A DNA stretch of 64,000 nt from Liolophura sinensis (taxonomy: Eukaryota; Mollusca; Polyplacophora; Chitonida; Chitonidae), in NCBI RefSeq assembly GCF_032854445.1, contig NC_088302.1, forward strand, positions 49,570,046-49,634,045, given 5' to 3'. The position numbers and the translations under genes were made by a program. The notes beneath the pieces are model-generated. The model was not told the DNA's origin. It saw only the letters and a program-made list of their open reading frames with translations, and searched no databases. Positions 22,334 to 34,337 of the stretch are shown one piece after another; position 1 is the first letter of the stretch, and the number at the start of each line of letters is the position of its first letter.

Positions 22334-25192
22334 AATGTTATACTGATAAAAATTTGTTAGCGATCTTTCTCATTTATGGTGCTTATTGATAGCGTGCTTG
22401 TTATGTGCTATGTATACTATGAATTAATAAAAGTCTGTATTATAAACTGCAGATTGAATTGCTCTAATCTGTGATTGTCAGTAGACCAGTAGCTAGTCAT
22501 CATTATTGTTATGGCAACCTCACACCATGAAAAAAGTCATGGCCCATATGATTGAGTGGTCCTGTGATTTACTGAAAATAGTTTTGTAACAAAACAAAAA
22601 GGGGAGAATTATTTCTAGTTTTTCCCAAAACTTCTTTTTTTTTGGCTGTTGCATCGTGGTGAAACGGTTTCTTGACAAAAAGCGAGTAAGTTATCAGTTA
22701 TTACTATTCTCATGTGGTATGTATCAGGTGCGTGGTTGTTCAGACAAAGAGGTCATCGTGAGGTCAGGTCGCCTTGCCAGAGAAAAGAGCTAAAATGTTA
22801 TACTGATAAAAATTTGTTAGCGATTTTTCTCATTTATGGTGCTTATTGATAGCGTGCTTGTTATGTGCTATGTATACTGTGAATTAATAAAAGTCTGTAT
22901 TATAATCTGCAAACTGAATTGCTCTAATCTGTGTCCTTCAATATTTCTTTAGCTAATCATCATTATTGTTATGGCAACCTCACATCTTGAAAGAAGTCAT
23001 GGCCCATATGATTGAGTGCTCCTGTGATTTGCTGAAAATAGTTTTCTCACAAAACAAAAAAGGGAAGAATTATTTCTAGTTTTTTCCAAAACTTCTTTTT
23101 TTATCGAAGAGTAGGTTAACTATTATCAATTTTTAAGTAAAGTAAAACCTTTTATGCAAAATATACAGCACATATTTATTTAAGCTCATTTTATTTGGAT
23201 TACGACAAATCTGCTGATGTCAGAACAACGCCTTGGCTTATCGAGGTGATAAGGATCCAACTAAGCTATGTTATTAGCTTTTTTTTGTACATGTGCAAAT
23301 CAACCTCTTTCGTAGCACAATGAAATGTCAACAGCCTCGCTTCCACGCTAAATTACCAGTTGAAAACAAATGTCGCATCCACCACCGCATTGAAATTCCA
23401 TTACACACCGTGTATAGAAATTAAAGATACAGGTAACATTTCGGACGTTTCTAAAAGCAATGCCGGTCCATTTTCTTTCGAAAAAAACATTTCTTGGTCC
23501 AATATTTTCTCCTCATCACACTGCTGAAAATACATAGCGTGAAACCCGAATTGTTCATGTATTTATTGATTAATTCATAAGTGAGCACTAAGTTATAGTA
23601 ATACTATCCAAGCACATAAGGACCTTTCTTCTTTAATGACGAAGACATTAAATATTTGCTTTTGCAAGATTATATTTTTGTCTTTTTTAGTGTTTTCATT
23701 GCGCTCCACATTTCGAAACTTCTGTCAAAGCCAAATCAATTAAAATGCATAAAGACACCATGGGGTTTTACCGGACAACAATTGATACAGCCTGGACACA
23801 TTCGTTGACACATATACATGAAAACATATCAGCAGTCAATAATCGCTACTAATATTAGGATTAAAATGCAACGTTCATTAAAACCAACACAAAAAATCAC
23901 CCTATCAAAAACACCAGTTTTTTTATTCAAACGAGGCACTCTGTTTTTATTTTACAGTATAAAGATCAACGTTAACTCAAAATCTATTTTACTGAAATCT
24001 TCATGTCTGTATTTACGCGCTGTCAGAGTTTCGTTTTGGTTAACATTTGACTTCATATGTCAAATATAAACGTTATTATGTAATGAGTTTTGTCATATTT
24101 GAGCAAGTTTAAAATCTGTATTTCTGCCATAATCTCTCGGCCATCCTGCATAGTACAGTGAACGAACGAAGTTGCAGCGTAGAAAAGGTTGCATGTCAGG
24201 GACATTTTTGTGGTTTCGTTTTTTATTTTTTTTACTTTTGTTTTTAAAAACATACTTTTGTTTGAGTAAAGATAAAAGCGGTCTTGCATTAAATAAGTGT
24301 TATCATGAAGTGGAATGGATAACCTATAGTATTACGTAACATTTGGCAACTATAGCGACATCATACATGAATCTTGGTTGAGAGCACATGTGGTATACTA
24401 GCTATCTTTAACATTACCATGTTATGTGTAGAGGAAGTAAAAAAGCTAAAATTTACATTTCTTATATATCTACTTAACTAAAGTAATATATATTACTTAA
24501 TTAAAAGATACTTCAGTGTGACTGGAGCCGGCTACAATTCTTCGATTTAATGATTTATACATTTGCATGTTTGCAGCTGTATAAGCCACATTCTGACTAT
24601 ATAGCGGAAACGACGAGTAAAACACAACTAAAAAAAGAAGTATCCTTACGAGTGTGTCAGCAGTTGTCACTGACAGCCATAGTCACTTTCGCTACGCCAG
24701 GTTCACAGTTTACTCCACTGGGATCGATTATCCGCCTCACCATATCAGGTCCTTTACCGGATGAATTTGCAGTATATATGATTGTGAACGGTTCAAACAT
24801 CCTCCGCCTAATAATACGTAAATTCTCAAACTTCATTTATGCTCAGTAGAAAACATTGCACTGGATTCTTGATTGCTCGGTGCTTTTCTATCAAAAAAGT
24901 GTAGACTAAAGGTGAAATATTTTCACTAAAAACCTTCGCATTTCTTAAGAGATTTATTCTTTATATTTTAGACAAAAAAACTATACTATACTTGCCGAGT
25001 TGCCAAAATTTAGGGGAGCATTCACCAGTTTACAAAACCAGCCAATTGTTTTTCACCTTTAGATTTTGATCCTAATCATTTAATCATGACTCTATTCAAC
25101 ATCGCCATTGTTCCTGGTCAAATAATCCTATGGCACATTTGCAAATCTTAATTGACATCACACCCCAAGCTAATTAGAACAATACTCCTAGC
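22334..25192. other. Spacer after copy 5
   Basis: Common spacer with the 462-bp duplication and the same internal deletion junction as spacer 4 (near 23890). A spacer ORF is open at 24550-24849. No recognised gene. Confidence 0.75.
22659..22793 (+). pseudogene. Duplicated 3' end of copy 5
   Basis: Same breakpoints as in units 3, 4 and 6, and open to the normal stop. Confidence 0.85.
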
Positions 25193-25517
25193 TGACGTCA
25201 TGGTGAGTCGCGTGTTATTGACAATGACAACTATTAGAGTGCAACTCGTTGTCACAGCTGATCATCGCTAACGCTGTCATTCAAAAGTAATATAAATTCA
25301 AAAACAACCATGGAAACATCACAACATATTCCCAACAGGTAAGCAAACACATGTTGATATGTGTTTACGGTAAATAGAGAGAGTTACACTATCTTGAGTT
25401 CTTTATTTCATTTCAAGCGTCTCATTTCGATTTCTTCTTATACATAAATGTATTCTCTATCTAAATATTTGCCGTTTTTTTCTTTCGCAGGAAACAAACT
25501 AATTACGTTGTGCAAAA
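25193..25517 (+). promoter_or_regulatory. Promoter and 5' UTR intron of copy 6
   Basis: TGACGTCA 25193-25200, TATAAAT at 25291, intron 25339-25490 (152 bp; one extra T in the pyrimidine tract, acceptor TTCGCAG instead of TTTGCAG). Confidence 0.75.
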
Positions 25518-26453
25518 ATGAAATCGACACACAAGAAATCCGCCTCAGGTAATAAAACAAATTTGGAGAAAATAATCCAGGGTTATGTATGGAGACGCTT
25601 CATGGAATATCTGGGATACCCTAAACGTGTTCTCACCAACAAAGCTGACCACTACTTTGACATCAAGTGGAGTTGTTTGGAATTCAGCCACAGCACCACG
25701 ATGCAACAGCTCAACGAAGAAGACAGTCTCTTGGATTCTGTGGATTTCGCTTCACCCCGGAAATTCCAAAGGAAGAAGAACAAAGGAAGCAAGAATCGGT
25801 TGTCTACAAGTCGTGACTCGTACCGCAGTGTGGATATAGAATCTCCTCTCGTCTTGGGATCATCTCTTTACCAAAACAGAACAGACAGTCTTCAAACGTA
25901 CCGCTTTAGCACGGAAAGGGAGACAACCACAAATCTTGTTGTAGACTTGCGAGAGGGTTACAGCTTGGGCGATGCCACAAACATCACATTGTCTATACCG
26001 GCTAAATTTCTCTGGGACAACAAAGTGTCCTCTAGAATAGTTTCCCTCACAAAACTCGACGGCGAAGTTTTTGAAGAGACGATTTTCTGGAAAGTGGAAA
26101 CTATGGTCCATGTAAAAGCGGGTCATCAAGCTAAAGCCTTTTTCTCAGTGCAGGAACAAAACATCATGGCAGAGTTTGAAGTGAAAACCAAAGTGACTCT
26201 CTCTCACCCTTATCTGCCCGTCATCGTCCGTCGTAAATCAGACAACACTGTTCTTTACACCTGTTTTATCACTAATCTCAATGATGTCTTCCATGCTCAT
26301 CAAAATTCCAATTTATCTGTGAAACGGTTTCTTGACAAAAAGCGAGTAAGTTATCAGTTATTAGTATTCTCACGTGGTATGTGTCAGGTGCGTGGTTGCT
26401 CAGACGAACAGGTCATCGTGAGGTCAGGTCGCCTTGCCAGAGAAAATAGCTAA
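25518..26453 (+). CDS. Copy 6: aerolysin-like (ETX/MTX2-type) protein
   Basis: 311 residues, intact. K7, Y46, N88/G90, T157, I174, I189, P231, V283 and N310. It shares I174 and the I189 change with copy 5, V283 with copy 8, and the N310 ending with copies 3 and 4. The leader (GTGCAAAAATG) resembles copy 3. Poly(A) signal 26546-26551. Confidence 0.8.
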   Translation: MKSTHKKSASGNKTNLEKIIQGYVWRRFMEYLGYPKRVLTNKADHYFDIKWSCLEFSHSTTMQQLNEEDSLLDSVDFASPRKFQRKKNKGSKNRLSTSRDSYRSVDIESPLVLGSSLYQNRTDSLQTYRFSTERETTTNLVVDLREGYSLGDATNITLSIPAKFLWDNKVSSRIVSLTKLDGEVFEETIFWKVETMVHVKAGHQAKAFFSVQEQNIMAEFEVKTKVTLSHPYLPVIVRRKSDNTVLYTCFITNLNDVFHAHQNSNLSVKRFLDKKRVSYQLLVFSRGMCQVRGCSDEQVIVRSGRLARENS

Positions 26454-29272
26454 AATGTTATACTGATAAAAATTTGATAGCGATCTTTCTCATTTATGGT
26501 GCTTATTGATAGCGTGCTTGTTATGTGCTATGTATACTATGAATTAATAAAAGTCTGTATTATAATCTGCAAACTGAATTACTCTAATCTGTGATTGTCA
26601 GTAGACCAGTAGCTAGTCATCATTATTGTTATGGCAACCTCACACCATGAAAAAAGTCATGGCCCATATGATTGAGTGGTCCTGTGATTTACTGAAAATA
26701 GTTTTGTAACAAAACAAAAAGGGGAGAATTATTTCTAGTTTTTCCCAAAACTTCTTTTTTTTTGGCTGTTGCATCGTGGTGAGACGGTTTCTTGACAAAA
26801 AGCGAGTAAGTTATCAGTTATTACTATTCTCACGTGGTATGTATCAGGTGCGTGGTTGTTCAGACAAAGAGGTCATCGTGAGGTCAGGTCGCCTTGCCAG
26901 AGAAAAGAGCTAAAATGTTATACTGATAAACATTTGCTAGCGATCTTTCTCATTTATGGTGCTTATTGATTACGTGCTTGTTATGTGCTATGTATACTAT
27001 GAATTAATAAAAGTTTGTATTATAATCTGCAAACGGAATTGCTCTAATCTGTGTCCTTCAATATTTCTTTAGCTAATCATCATTATTGTTATGGCAACCT
27101 CACATCTTGAAAGAAGTCATGGCCCATATGATTGAGTGCTCCTGTGATTTGCTGAAAATAGTTTTCTCACAAAACAAAAAGGGGAGAATTATTTCTAGTT
27201 TTTCCCAAAACTTCTTCTTTTATCGAAGAGTAGGTTAACTATTATCAATTTTTACGTAAAGTAAAACCTTTTATGCAAAATATACAGCACATATTTATTT
27301 AAGCTCATTTTATTTGGATTACGACAAATCTGCTGATGTCAGAACAACGCCTTGGCTTATCGAGGTGATAAGGATCCAACTAAGCTATGTTATAAGCTTT
27401 TTTTATACATGTGCAAATCTACATCTTTCGTAGCACAATGAGATGTCAACAGCCTCGCTTCCACGCTAAATTACCAGTTGAAAACAAATGCTGCATCCAC
27501 CACCGCATTGAAATTCCATTACACACCGTGTATAGAAATTAAAGATACAGGTAACATTTCGGATGTCTCTAAACGCAATGCCGGTCCCATTTTCTTTCGA
27601 AAAAAACATTTCTTGGTCAATTAGTTTCTCCTCATCGCACTGCTGAAAATACATAGCGTGAAACCCGAATTGTTCCTGTATTTATTGATTAATTCATAAG
27701 TGAGCACTAAGTTATAGTAATACTATCCAAGCACATAAGGACCTTTCTTCTTTAATGACGAAGACATTAAATATTTGCTTTTGCAAGATTATATTTTTGT
27801 CTTTTTTAGTGTTTTCATTGCGCTCCACATTTCGAAACTTCTGTCAAAGCCAAATCAATTAAAATTCATAAAGACACCATGGGGTTTTCCCGTACAAAAA
27901 TTGACACTGCCTGGACACATTCGTTGACACATAAACATGAAAACATATCAGCAGTCAATAATCGCTACTAATATTAGGATTAAAATGCAACGTTCATTAA
28001 AACCAACACAATTATATCGATTTCGGAATCAGAACTATAAACCTTGGTCGAAGCACTCATGAATCTTCGAATGCCATATTAGAGATAGTTGCTTAGAAAG
28101 TTTCAGAGTTTCGTTTTGGTTAACATTTGACTTCATATGTCAAATATAAACGTTATTATGTGATGAGTTTTGACATATTTGAGCAAGTTTAAAATCTGTA
28201 TTTCTGCCATAATCTCTCGGCAATCCTGCATAGTACAGTGAACGAACGAAGATGCAGCGTAGAAAAGGTTGCATGTCAGGGACATTTTTGTGGTTTCGTT
28301 TTTCATTTTTTTTATTTTTGTTTTTAAAAACATACTTTTGTTTGAGTAAAGATAAAAGCGGTCTTGCATTAAATAAGTGTTATCATGAAGTGGAATAGAT
28401 AACCTATGGTATTACGTAACATTTGGCAACTATAGCGACATCATACATGAATCTTGGTTGAGAGCACATGTGGTATACTAGCTATCTTTAACATTACCAT
28501 GTTATGTGTAGAGGAAGTAAAAAAGCTAAAATTTACATTTCTTATATATCTACTTAACTAAAGTAATATAAATTACTTAATTAAAAGATATTTCAGTGTG
28601 ACTGGAGCCGGCTACAATTTTTCGATTTAATGATTTATACATTTGCATGTTTGCAGCTGTATAAGCCACATTCTGACTATATAGCGGAAACGACGAGTAA
28701 AACACAACTAAAAAAAGAAGTATCCTTACGAGTGTGTCAGCAGTTGTCACTGACAGCCATAGTCACTTTCGCTACGCCAGGTTCACAGTTTACTCCACTG
28801 GGATCGATTCCCCGCCTCACCATATCAGGTCCTTTACCGGATGAATTTGCAGTATATATGATTGTGAACGGTTCAAACATCCTCCGCCTAATGATACGTA
28901 AATTCTCAAACTTCGTTTATGCTCAATAGAAAACATTGCACTGGATTCTTGATTGCTCGGTGCTTTTCTATCAAAAAAGCGTAGACTAAAGGTGAAATAT
29001 TTTCACTAAAAACCTTCGCATTTCTTAAGAGATTTATTCTTTATATTTTAGACAAAAAAACTATACTACACTTGCCGAGTTGCCAAAATTTAGGGGAGCA
29101 TTCACCAGTTTACAAAACCAGCCAATTGTTTTTCACCTTTAGATTTTGATCCTAACCATTTAATCATGACTCTATTCCCCATCGCCATTGTTCCTGGTCA
29201 AATAATCCTATGGCACATTTGCAAATCTTAATTGACATCACACCCCAAGCTAATTAGAACAATACTCCTAGC
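26454..29272. other. Spacer after copy 6
   Basis: Common spacer with the 462-bp duplication and the same GCTTAGAAA/GTTTCAGAG deletion as spacer 3, three units away. A spacer ORF is open at 28630-28929. No recognised gene. Confidence 0.75.
26779..26913 (+). pseudogene. Duplicated 3' end of copy 6
   Basis: Same breakpoints as in units 3-5; the first codons read GTGAGACGG here (VRR instead of VKR). Open to the stop. Confidence 0.85.
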
Positions 29273-29597
29273 TGACGTCATGGTGAGTCGCGTGTTATTG
29301 ACAATGACAACTATTAGAGTGCAACTCGTTGTCACAGCTGATCATCGCTAACGCTGTCATTCAAAAGTAATATAAATTCAAAAACAACCATGAAAGCATC
29401 ACAACATATTCCCAACAGGTAAGCAAACACATGTTGATATGTGTTTACGGTCAATAGAGAGAGTTACACTAACTTGAGTTCTTTATTTCATTGCAAGCGT
29501 CTCATTTCGATTTCTTCTTATACATAAATGTATTCTCTATCTAAATATTTGCCGTTTTTTCTTTTGCAGGAAACAAACTAATTAAGCTGTGCCCAAA
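29273..29597 (+). promoter_or_regulatory. Promoter and 5' UTR intron of copy 7
   Basis: TGACGTCA 29273-29280, TATAAAT at 29371, intron 29419-29569 (151 bp, acceptor TTTTGCAG). Confidence 0.75.
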
Positions 29598-30533
29598 ATG
29601 AAATCGACACACAAGCAATCCGCCTCAGGTAATAAAACAAATTTGGAGAAAATAATCCAGGGTTATGTATGGAGACGCTTCATGGAGTATCTGGGATACC
29701 CTAAACGAGTTCTCACCAACAAAGCTGACCACTGCTTTGACATCAAGTGGAGTTGTTTGGAATTCAGCCACAGCACCACGATGCAACAGCTCAACGAAGA
29801 AGACAGTCTCTTGGATTCTGTGGATTTCGCTTCACCCCGGAAATTCCAAAGGAAGAAGAACAAAGGAAGCAAGAATCGGTTGTCCACAAGTCGTGACTCG
29901 TACCGCAGTGTGGATATAGAATCTCCTCTCGTCTTGGGATCATCTCTTTACCAAAACAGAACAGACAGTCTTCAAACGTACCGCTTTAGCACGGAAAGGG
30001 AGACAACCACAAATCTTGTTGTAGACTTGCGAGAGGGTTACAGCTTGGGCGATGCCACAAACATCACATTGTCTATACCGGCTAAATTTCTCTGGGACAA
30101 CAAAGTGTCCTCTAGAAAAGTTTCCCTCACAAAACTCGACGGCGAAGTTTTTGAAGAGACGGTTTTCTGGAAAGTGGAAACTGTGGTCCATGTAAAAGCG
30201 GGTCATCAAGCTAAAGCCTTTTTCTCAGTGCAGGAACAAAACATCATGGCAGAGTTTGAAGTGAAAACCAAAGTGACACTCTCTCACCCTTATCTGCCCG
30301 TCATCGTCCGTCGTAAATCAGACAACACTGTTCTTTACACCTGTTTTATCACTAATCTCAATGATGTCTTCCATGCTCATCAAAATTCCAATTTATCTGT
30401 GAAACGGTTTCTTGACAAAAAGCGAGTAAGTTATCAGTTATTACTATTCTCACGTGGTATGTGTCAGGTGCGTGGTTGCTCAGACGAACAGGTCATCGTA
30501 AGGTCAGGTCGCCTTGCCAGAGAAAAGAGCTAA
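29598..30533 (+). CDS. Copy 7: aerolysin-like (ETX/MTX2-type) protein
   Basis: 311 residues, intact; the copy closest to a majority sequence of the array. Q7, C46, N88/G90, T157, K174, P231, L283 and K310. C46 adds a cysteine in the N-terminal region, as in copies 5 and 8. Poly(A) signal 30626-30631. Unlike units 3-6, no duplicated 3' end follows. Confidence 0.8.
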   Translation: MKSTHKQSASGNKTNLEKIIQGYVWRRFMEYLGYPKRVLTNKADHCFDIKWSCLEFSHSTTMQQLNEEDSLLDSVDFASPRKFQRKKNKGSKNRLSTSRDSYRSVDIESPLVLGSSLYQNRTDSLQTYRFSTERETTTNLVVDLREGYSLGDATNITLSIPAKFLWDNKVSSRKVSLTKLDGEVFEETVFWKVETVVHVKAGHQAKAFFSVQEQNIMAEFEVKTKVTLSHPYLPVIVRRKSDNTVLYTCFITNLNDVFHAHQNSNLSVKRFLDKKRVSYQLLLFSRGMCQVRGCSDEQVIVRSGRLAREKS

Positions 30534-33076
30534 AATGTTATACTGATAAAAATTTGTTAGCGATTTTTCTCATTTATGGTGCTTATTGATAGCGTGCTTG
30601 TTATGTGCTATGTATATTATGAATTAATAAAAGTCTGTATTATAATCTGCAAATTGAATTGCTCTAATCTGTGTCCTTCAATATTTCTTTAGCTAATCAT
30701 CATTATTGTTATGGCAACCTCACATCTTGAAAGAAGTCATGGCCCATATGATTGAGTGCTCCTGTGATTTGCTGAAAATAGTTTTCTCACAAAACAAAAA
30801 GGGGAGAATTATTTCTAGTTTTTCCCAAAACTTCTTTTTTTATCGAAGAGTAGGTTAACTATTATCATTTTTTACGTAAAGTAAAACCTTTTATGCAAAA
30901 TATACAGCACATATTTATTTAAGCTCATTTTATTTGGATTACGACAAATCTGCTGATGTCAGAACAACGCCTTGGCTTATCGAGGTGATAAGGATCCAAC
31001 TAAGCTATGTTATAAGATTTTTTTTATACATGTGCAAATCTACCTCTTTCATTGCAAAATGAAATGTCAACAGCCTCGCTTCCACGCTAAATTACCAGTT
31101 GAAAACAAATGCTGCATCCACCACCGCATTGAAATTCCATTACACACCGTGTATAGAAATTAAAGATACAGGTAACATTTCGGATGTCTCTAAACGCAAT
31201 GCCGGTCCCATTTTCTTTCGAAAAAAACTCTTTCTTGGTCTATTAGTTTCTCCTCATCGCTCTGCTGAAGACACATAACGTAAAATCCGAATTGTTCATG
31301 TATTTATTGATTAATTCATAAGTGAGCACTAAGTTATAGTAATACTATCCAAACACGAAAGGGCCTTTCTTCTTTAATGACGAAGACAATAAATATTTGC
31401 TTTTGCAAGATTACGTTTGTGTCCTTCTCAATATTTTCATTGCGCTCATCGCCATCTATCTCATTATTTCAAACCATAAAATTGGGTATAACTTCCATAG
31501 CATGTCACATCTTTTTATGCTTGTTTCTTTTCCACATTTCAAAACGTCTGTCAAAGCCAAATCAATTAAAATTCCAAAGACGCCATGGGGTTTTACCGGA
31601 CAACAATTGATACAGCCTGGACACATTTGTTGACACATATACATGAAAACATATCAGCAGTCAATAATCGTTACTAATATTAGGATTAAAGTGCAAAGTT
31701 CAATTAAACCAACACAATTCTATAAATTTCAGAATCAGAAGTATAAAACTTGGTCGAAGGACTTATGAAACTTCAAATGCCATAGTAGAGATAGTTGCTT
31801 AGAAAAAACTCGCCAAAAATCCACTCCCTGTCAAAAAAACAGTTTTTTATTTAAACGAGGCACTCTGTTAACTTAAAAAACTATTTTACTGAAATCTTCT
31901 GTATTGTCTGTATTTACGCGCTGTCAGAGTTTCGTTTTGGTTAACACTTGTCTTCATATGTCAAATATAAACGTGATTATGTGATGAGTTTTGTCATATT
32001 TGAGCAAGTTTAAAATCTGTATTTCTGCCATAATCTCTCGGCCATCCTGCATAGTACAGTCAACTAACGAAGTCGCTGCGGAGAAAAGGTTGCATGTCAG
32101 GGACATTTTATGGTTTCGTTTTTTCTTTTAGGATCATACTTTTGTTTGAGTAAAGATAAAAGCGGTCTTGCATTAAAATAAGTGTTATCATGAAGTGGAA
32201 TAGATAACCTATGGTATTACGTAACATTTGGCAACTATAGCGACATCATACATGGAATCCTGGTTGAGGAGCACATGTGGTATACTAGCTATCTTTAACA
32301 TTACCATGTTATGTGTAGAGGAAGTAAAAAAGCTAAAATTTAACATTTTCTTATATATCTACTTAACTAAAGTAATATTATATTACTTAATTAAAAGATA
32401 CTTCAGTGTGGACTGGAGCCGGCTACAATCTTCGATTTTTATGACCTATACATTGCTTAGTGCATGTTTGCAGCTGTATAAGCCACATTCTGACTATATA
32501 GCGGAAACGACGAGTAAAACTAAATTGAAAAAAAGAAGTATCCTTAGGAGTGTGTCAGCAGTTGTCACTGACAGCCATAGCCACATTCGCTACGCCAGGT
32601 TCACCAGTTTACTCCACTGGGATCGATTCCCCGCCTCACCCCCGGATGAATTTGCAGTATATATGATTGTGAACAGTTCAAAGATCCTCCGCCTAATGAT
32701 ACGTAAATTCCCAAACTTCGTTTATGCTCAATAGAAAACATTGCACTGGATTCTTGATTGCTCGGTGCTTTTCTATCAAAAAGCGTAAACTAAAGGTGAA
32801 ATATTTTCACTAAAAACCTTCGCATTTCTTAAGAGATTTATTCTTTATATTTTAGACAAAAAAACTATACTACACTTGCCGAGTTGCCAAAATTTAGGGG
32901 AGCATTCACCAGTTTACAAAACCAGCCAATTGTTTTTCACCTTTAGATTTTGATCCTAACCATTTAATCATGACTCTATTCCCCATCGCCATTGTTCCTG
33001 GTCAAATAATCCTATGGCACATTTGCAAATCTTAATTGACATCACACCCCAAGCTAATTAGAACAATACTCCTAGC
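30534..33076. other. Spacer after copy 7
   Basis: It lacks the 462-bp duplication and keeps the 90-bp block (about 31449-31540) that spacers 2-6 lost. Between about 32160 and 32640 it differs from all other spacers by many single-base insertions and a 16-bp loss before CCGGATGAA, which break the spacer ORF. No recognised gene. Confidence 0.75.
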
Positions 33077-33401
33077 TGACGTCATGGTGAGTCGCGTGTT
33101 ATTGACAATGACAACTATTAGAGTGCAACTCGTTGTCACAGCTGATCATCGCTAACGCTGTCATTCAAAAGTAATATAAATTCAAAAACAACCATGAAAG
33201 CATCACAACATATTCCCAACAGGTAAGCAAACACATGTTGATATGTGTTTACGGTCAATAGAGAGAGTTACACTAACTTGAGTTCTTTATTTCATTGCAA
33301 GCGTCTCATTTCGATTTCTTCTTATACATAAATGTATTCTCTATCTAAATATTTGCCGTTTTTTCTTTTGCAGGAAACAAACTAATTAAGCTGTGCCCAA
33401 A
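33077..33401 (+). promoter_or_regulatory. Promoter and 5' UTR intron of copy 8
   Basis: TGACGTCA 33077-33084, TATAAA 33175-33180, intron 33223-33373 (151 bp); practically identical to copy 7. Confidence 0.75.
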
Positions 33402-34337
33402 ATGAAATCGACACACAAGCAATCCGCCTCAGGTAATAAAACAAATTTGGAGAAAATAATCCAGGGTTATGTATGGAGACGCTTCATGGAGTATCTGGGA
33501 TACCCTAAACGAGTTCTCACCAACAAAGCTGACCACTGCTTTGACATCAAGTGGAGTTGTTTGGAATTCAGCCACAGCACCACGATGCAACAGCTCAACG
33601 AAGAAGACAGTCTCTTGGATTCTGTGGATTTCGCTTCACCCCGGAAATTCCAAAGGAAGAAGTACAAAGGAAGCAAGAATCGGTTGTCCACAAGTCGTGA
33701 CTCGTACCGCAGTGTGGATATAGAATCTCCTCTCGTCTTGGGATCATCTCTTTACCAAAACAGAACAGACAGTCTTCAAACGTACCGCTTTAGCACGGAA
33801 AGGGAGACAACCACAAATCTTGTTGTAGACTTGCGAGAGGGTTACAGCTTGGGCGATGCCACAAACATCGCATTGTCTATACCGGCTAAATTTCTCTGGG
33901 ACAACAAAGTGTCCTCTAGAAAAGTTTCCCTCACAAAACTCGACGGCGAAGTTTTTGAAGAGACGGTTTTCTGGAAAGTGGAAACTGTGGTCCATGTAAA
34001 AGCGGGTCATCAAGCTAAAGCCTTTTTCTCAGTGCAGGAACAAAACATCATGGCAGAGTTTGAAGTGAAAACCAAAGTGACTCTCTCTCACTCTTATCTG
34101 CCCGTCATCGTCCGTCGTAAATCAGACAACACTGTTCTTTACACCTGTTTTATCACTAATCTCAATGATGTCTTCCATGCTCATCAAAATTCCAATTTAT
34201 CTGTGAAACGGTTTCTTGACAAAAAGCGAGTAAGTTATCAGTTATTAGTATTCTCACGTGGTATGTGTCAGGTGCGTGGTTGCTCAGACGAACAGGTCAT
34301 CGTGAGGTCAGGTCGCCTTGCCAGAGAAAAGAGCTAA
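33402..34337 (+). CDS. Copy 8: aerolysin-like (ETX/MTX2-type) protein
   Basis: 311 residues, intact, last gene of the array. Q7, C46, Y88/G90, A157, K174, S231, V283 and K310. The gene is near-identical to copy 7, yet its downstream flank from about 34460 is much more diverged than any interior spacer, so the array edge lies just behind it. Poly(A) signal 34430-34435. Confidence 0.8.
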   Translation: MKSTHKQSASGNKTNLEKIIQGYVWRRFMEYLGYPKRVLTNKADHCFDIKWSCLEFSHSTTMQQLNEEDSLLDSVDFASPRKFQRKKYKGSKNRLSTSRDSYRSVDIESPLVLGSSLYQNRTDSLQTYRFSTERETTTNLVVDLREGYSLGDATNIALSIPAKFLWDNKVSSRKVSLTKLDGEVFEETVFWKVETVVHVKAGHQAKAFFSVQEQNIMAEFEVKTKVTLSHSYLPVIVRRKSDNTVLYTCFITNLNDVFHAHQNSNLSVKRFLDKKRVSYQLLVFSRGMCQVRGCSDEQVIVRSGRLAREKS

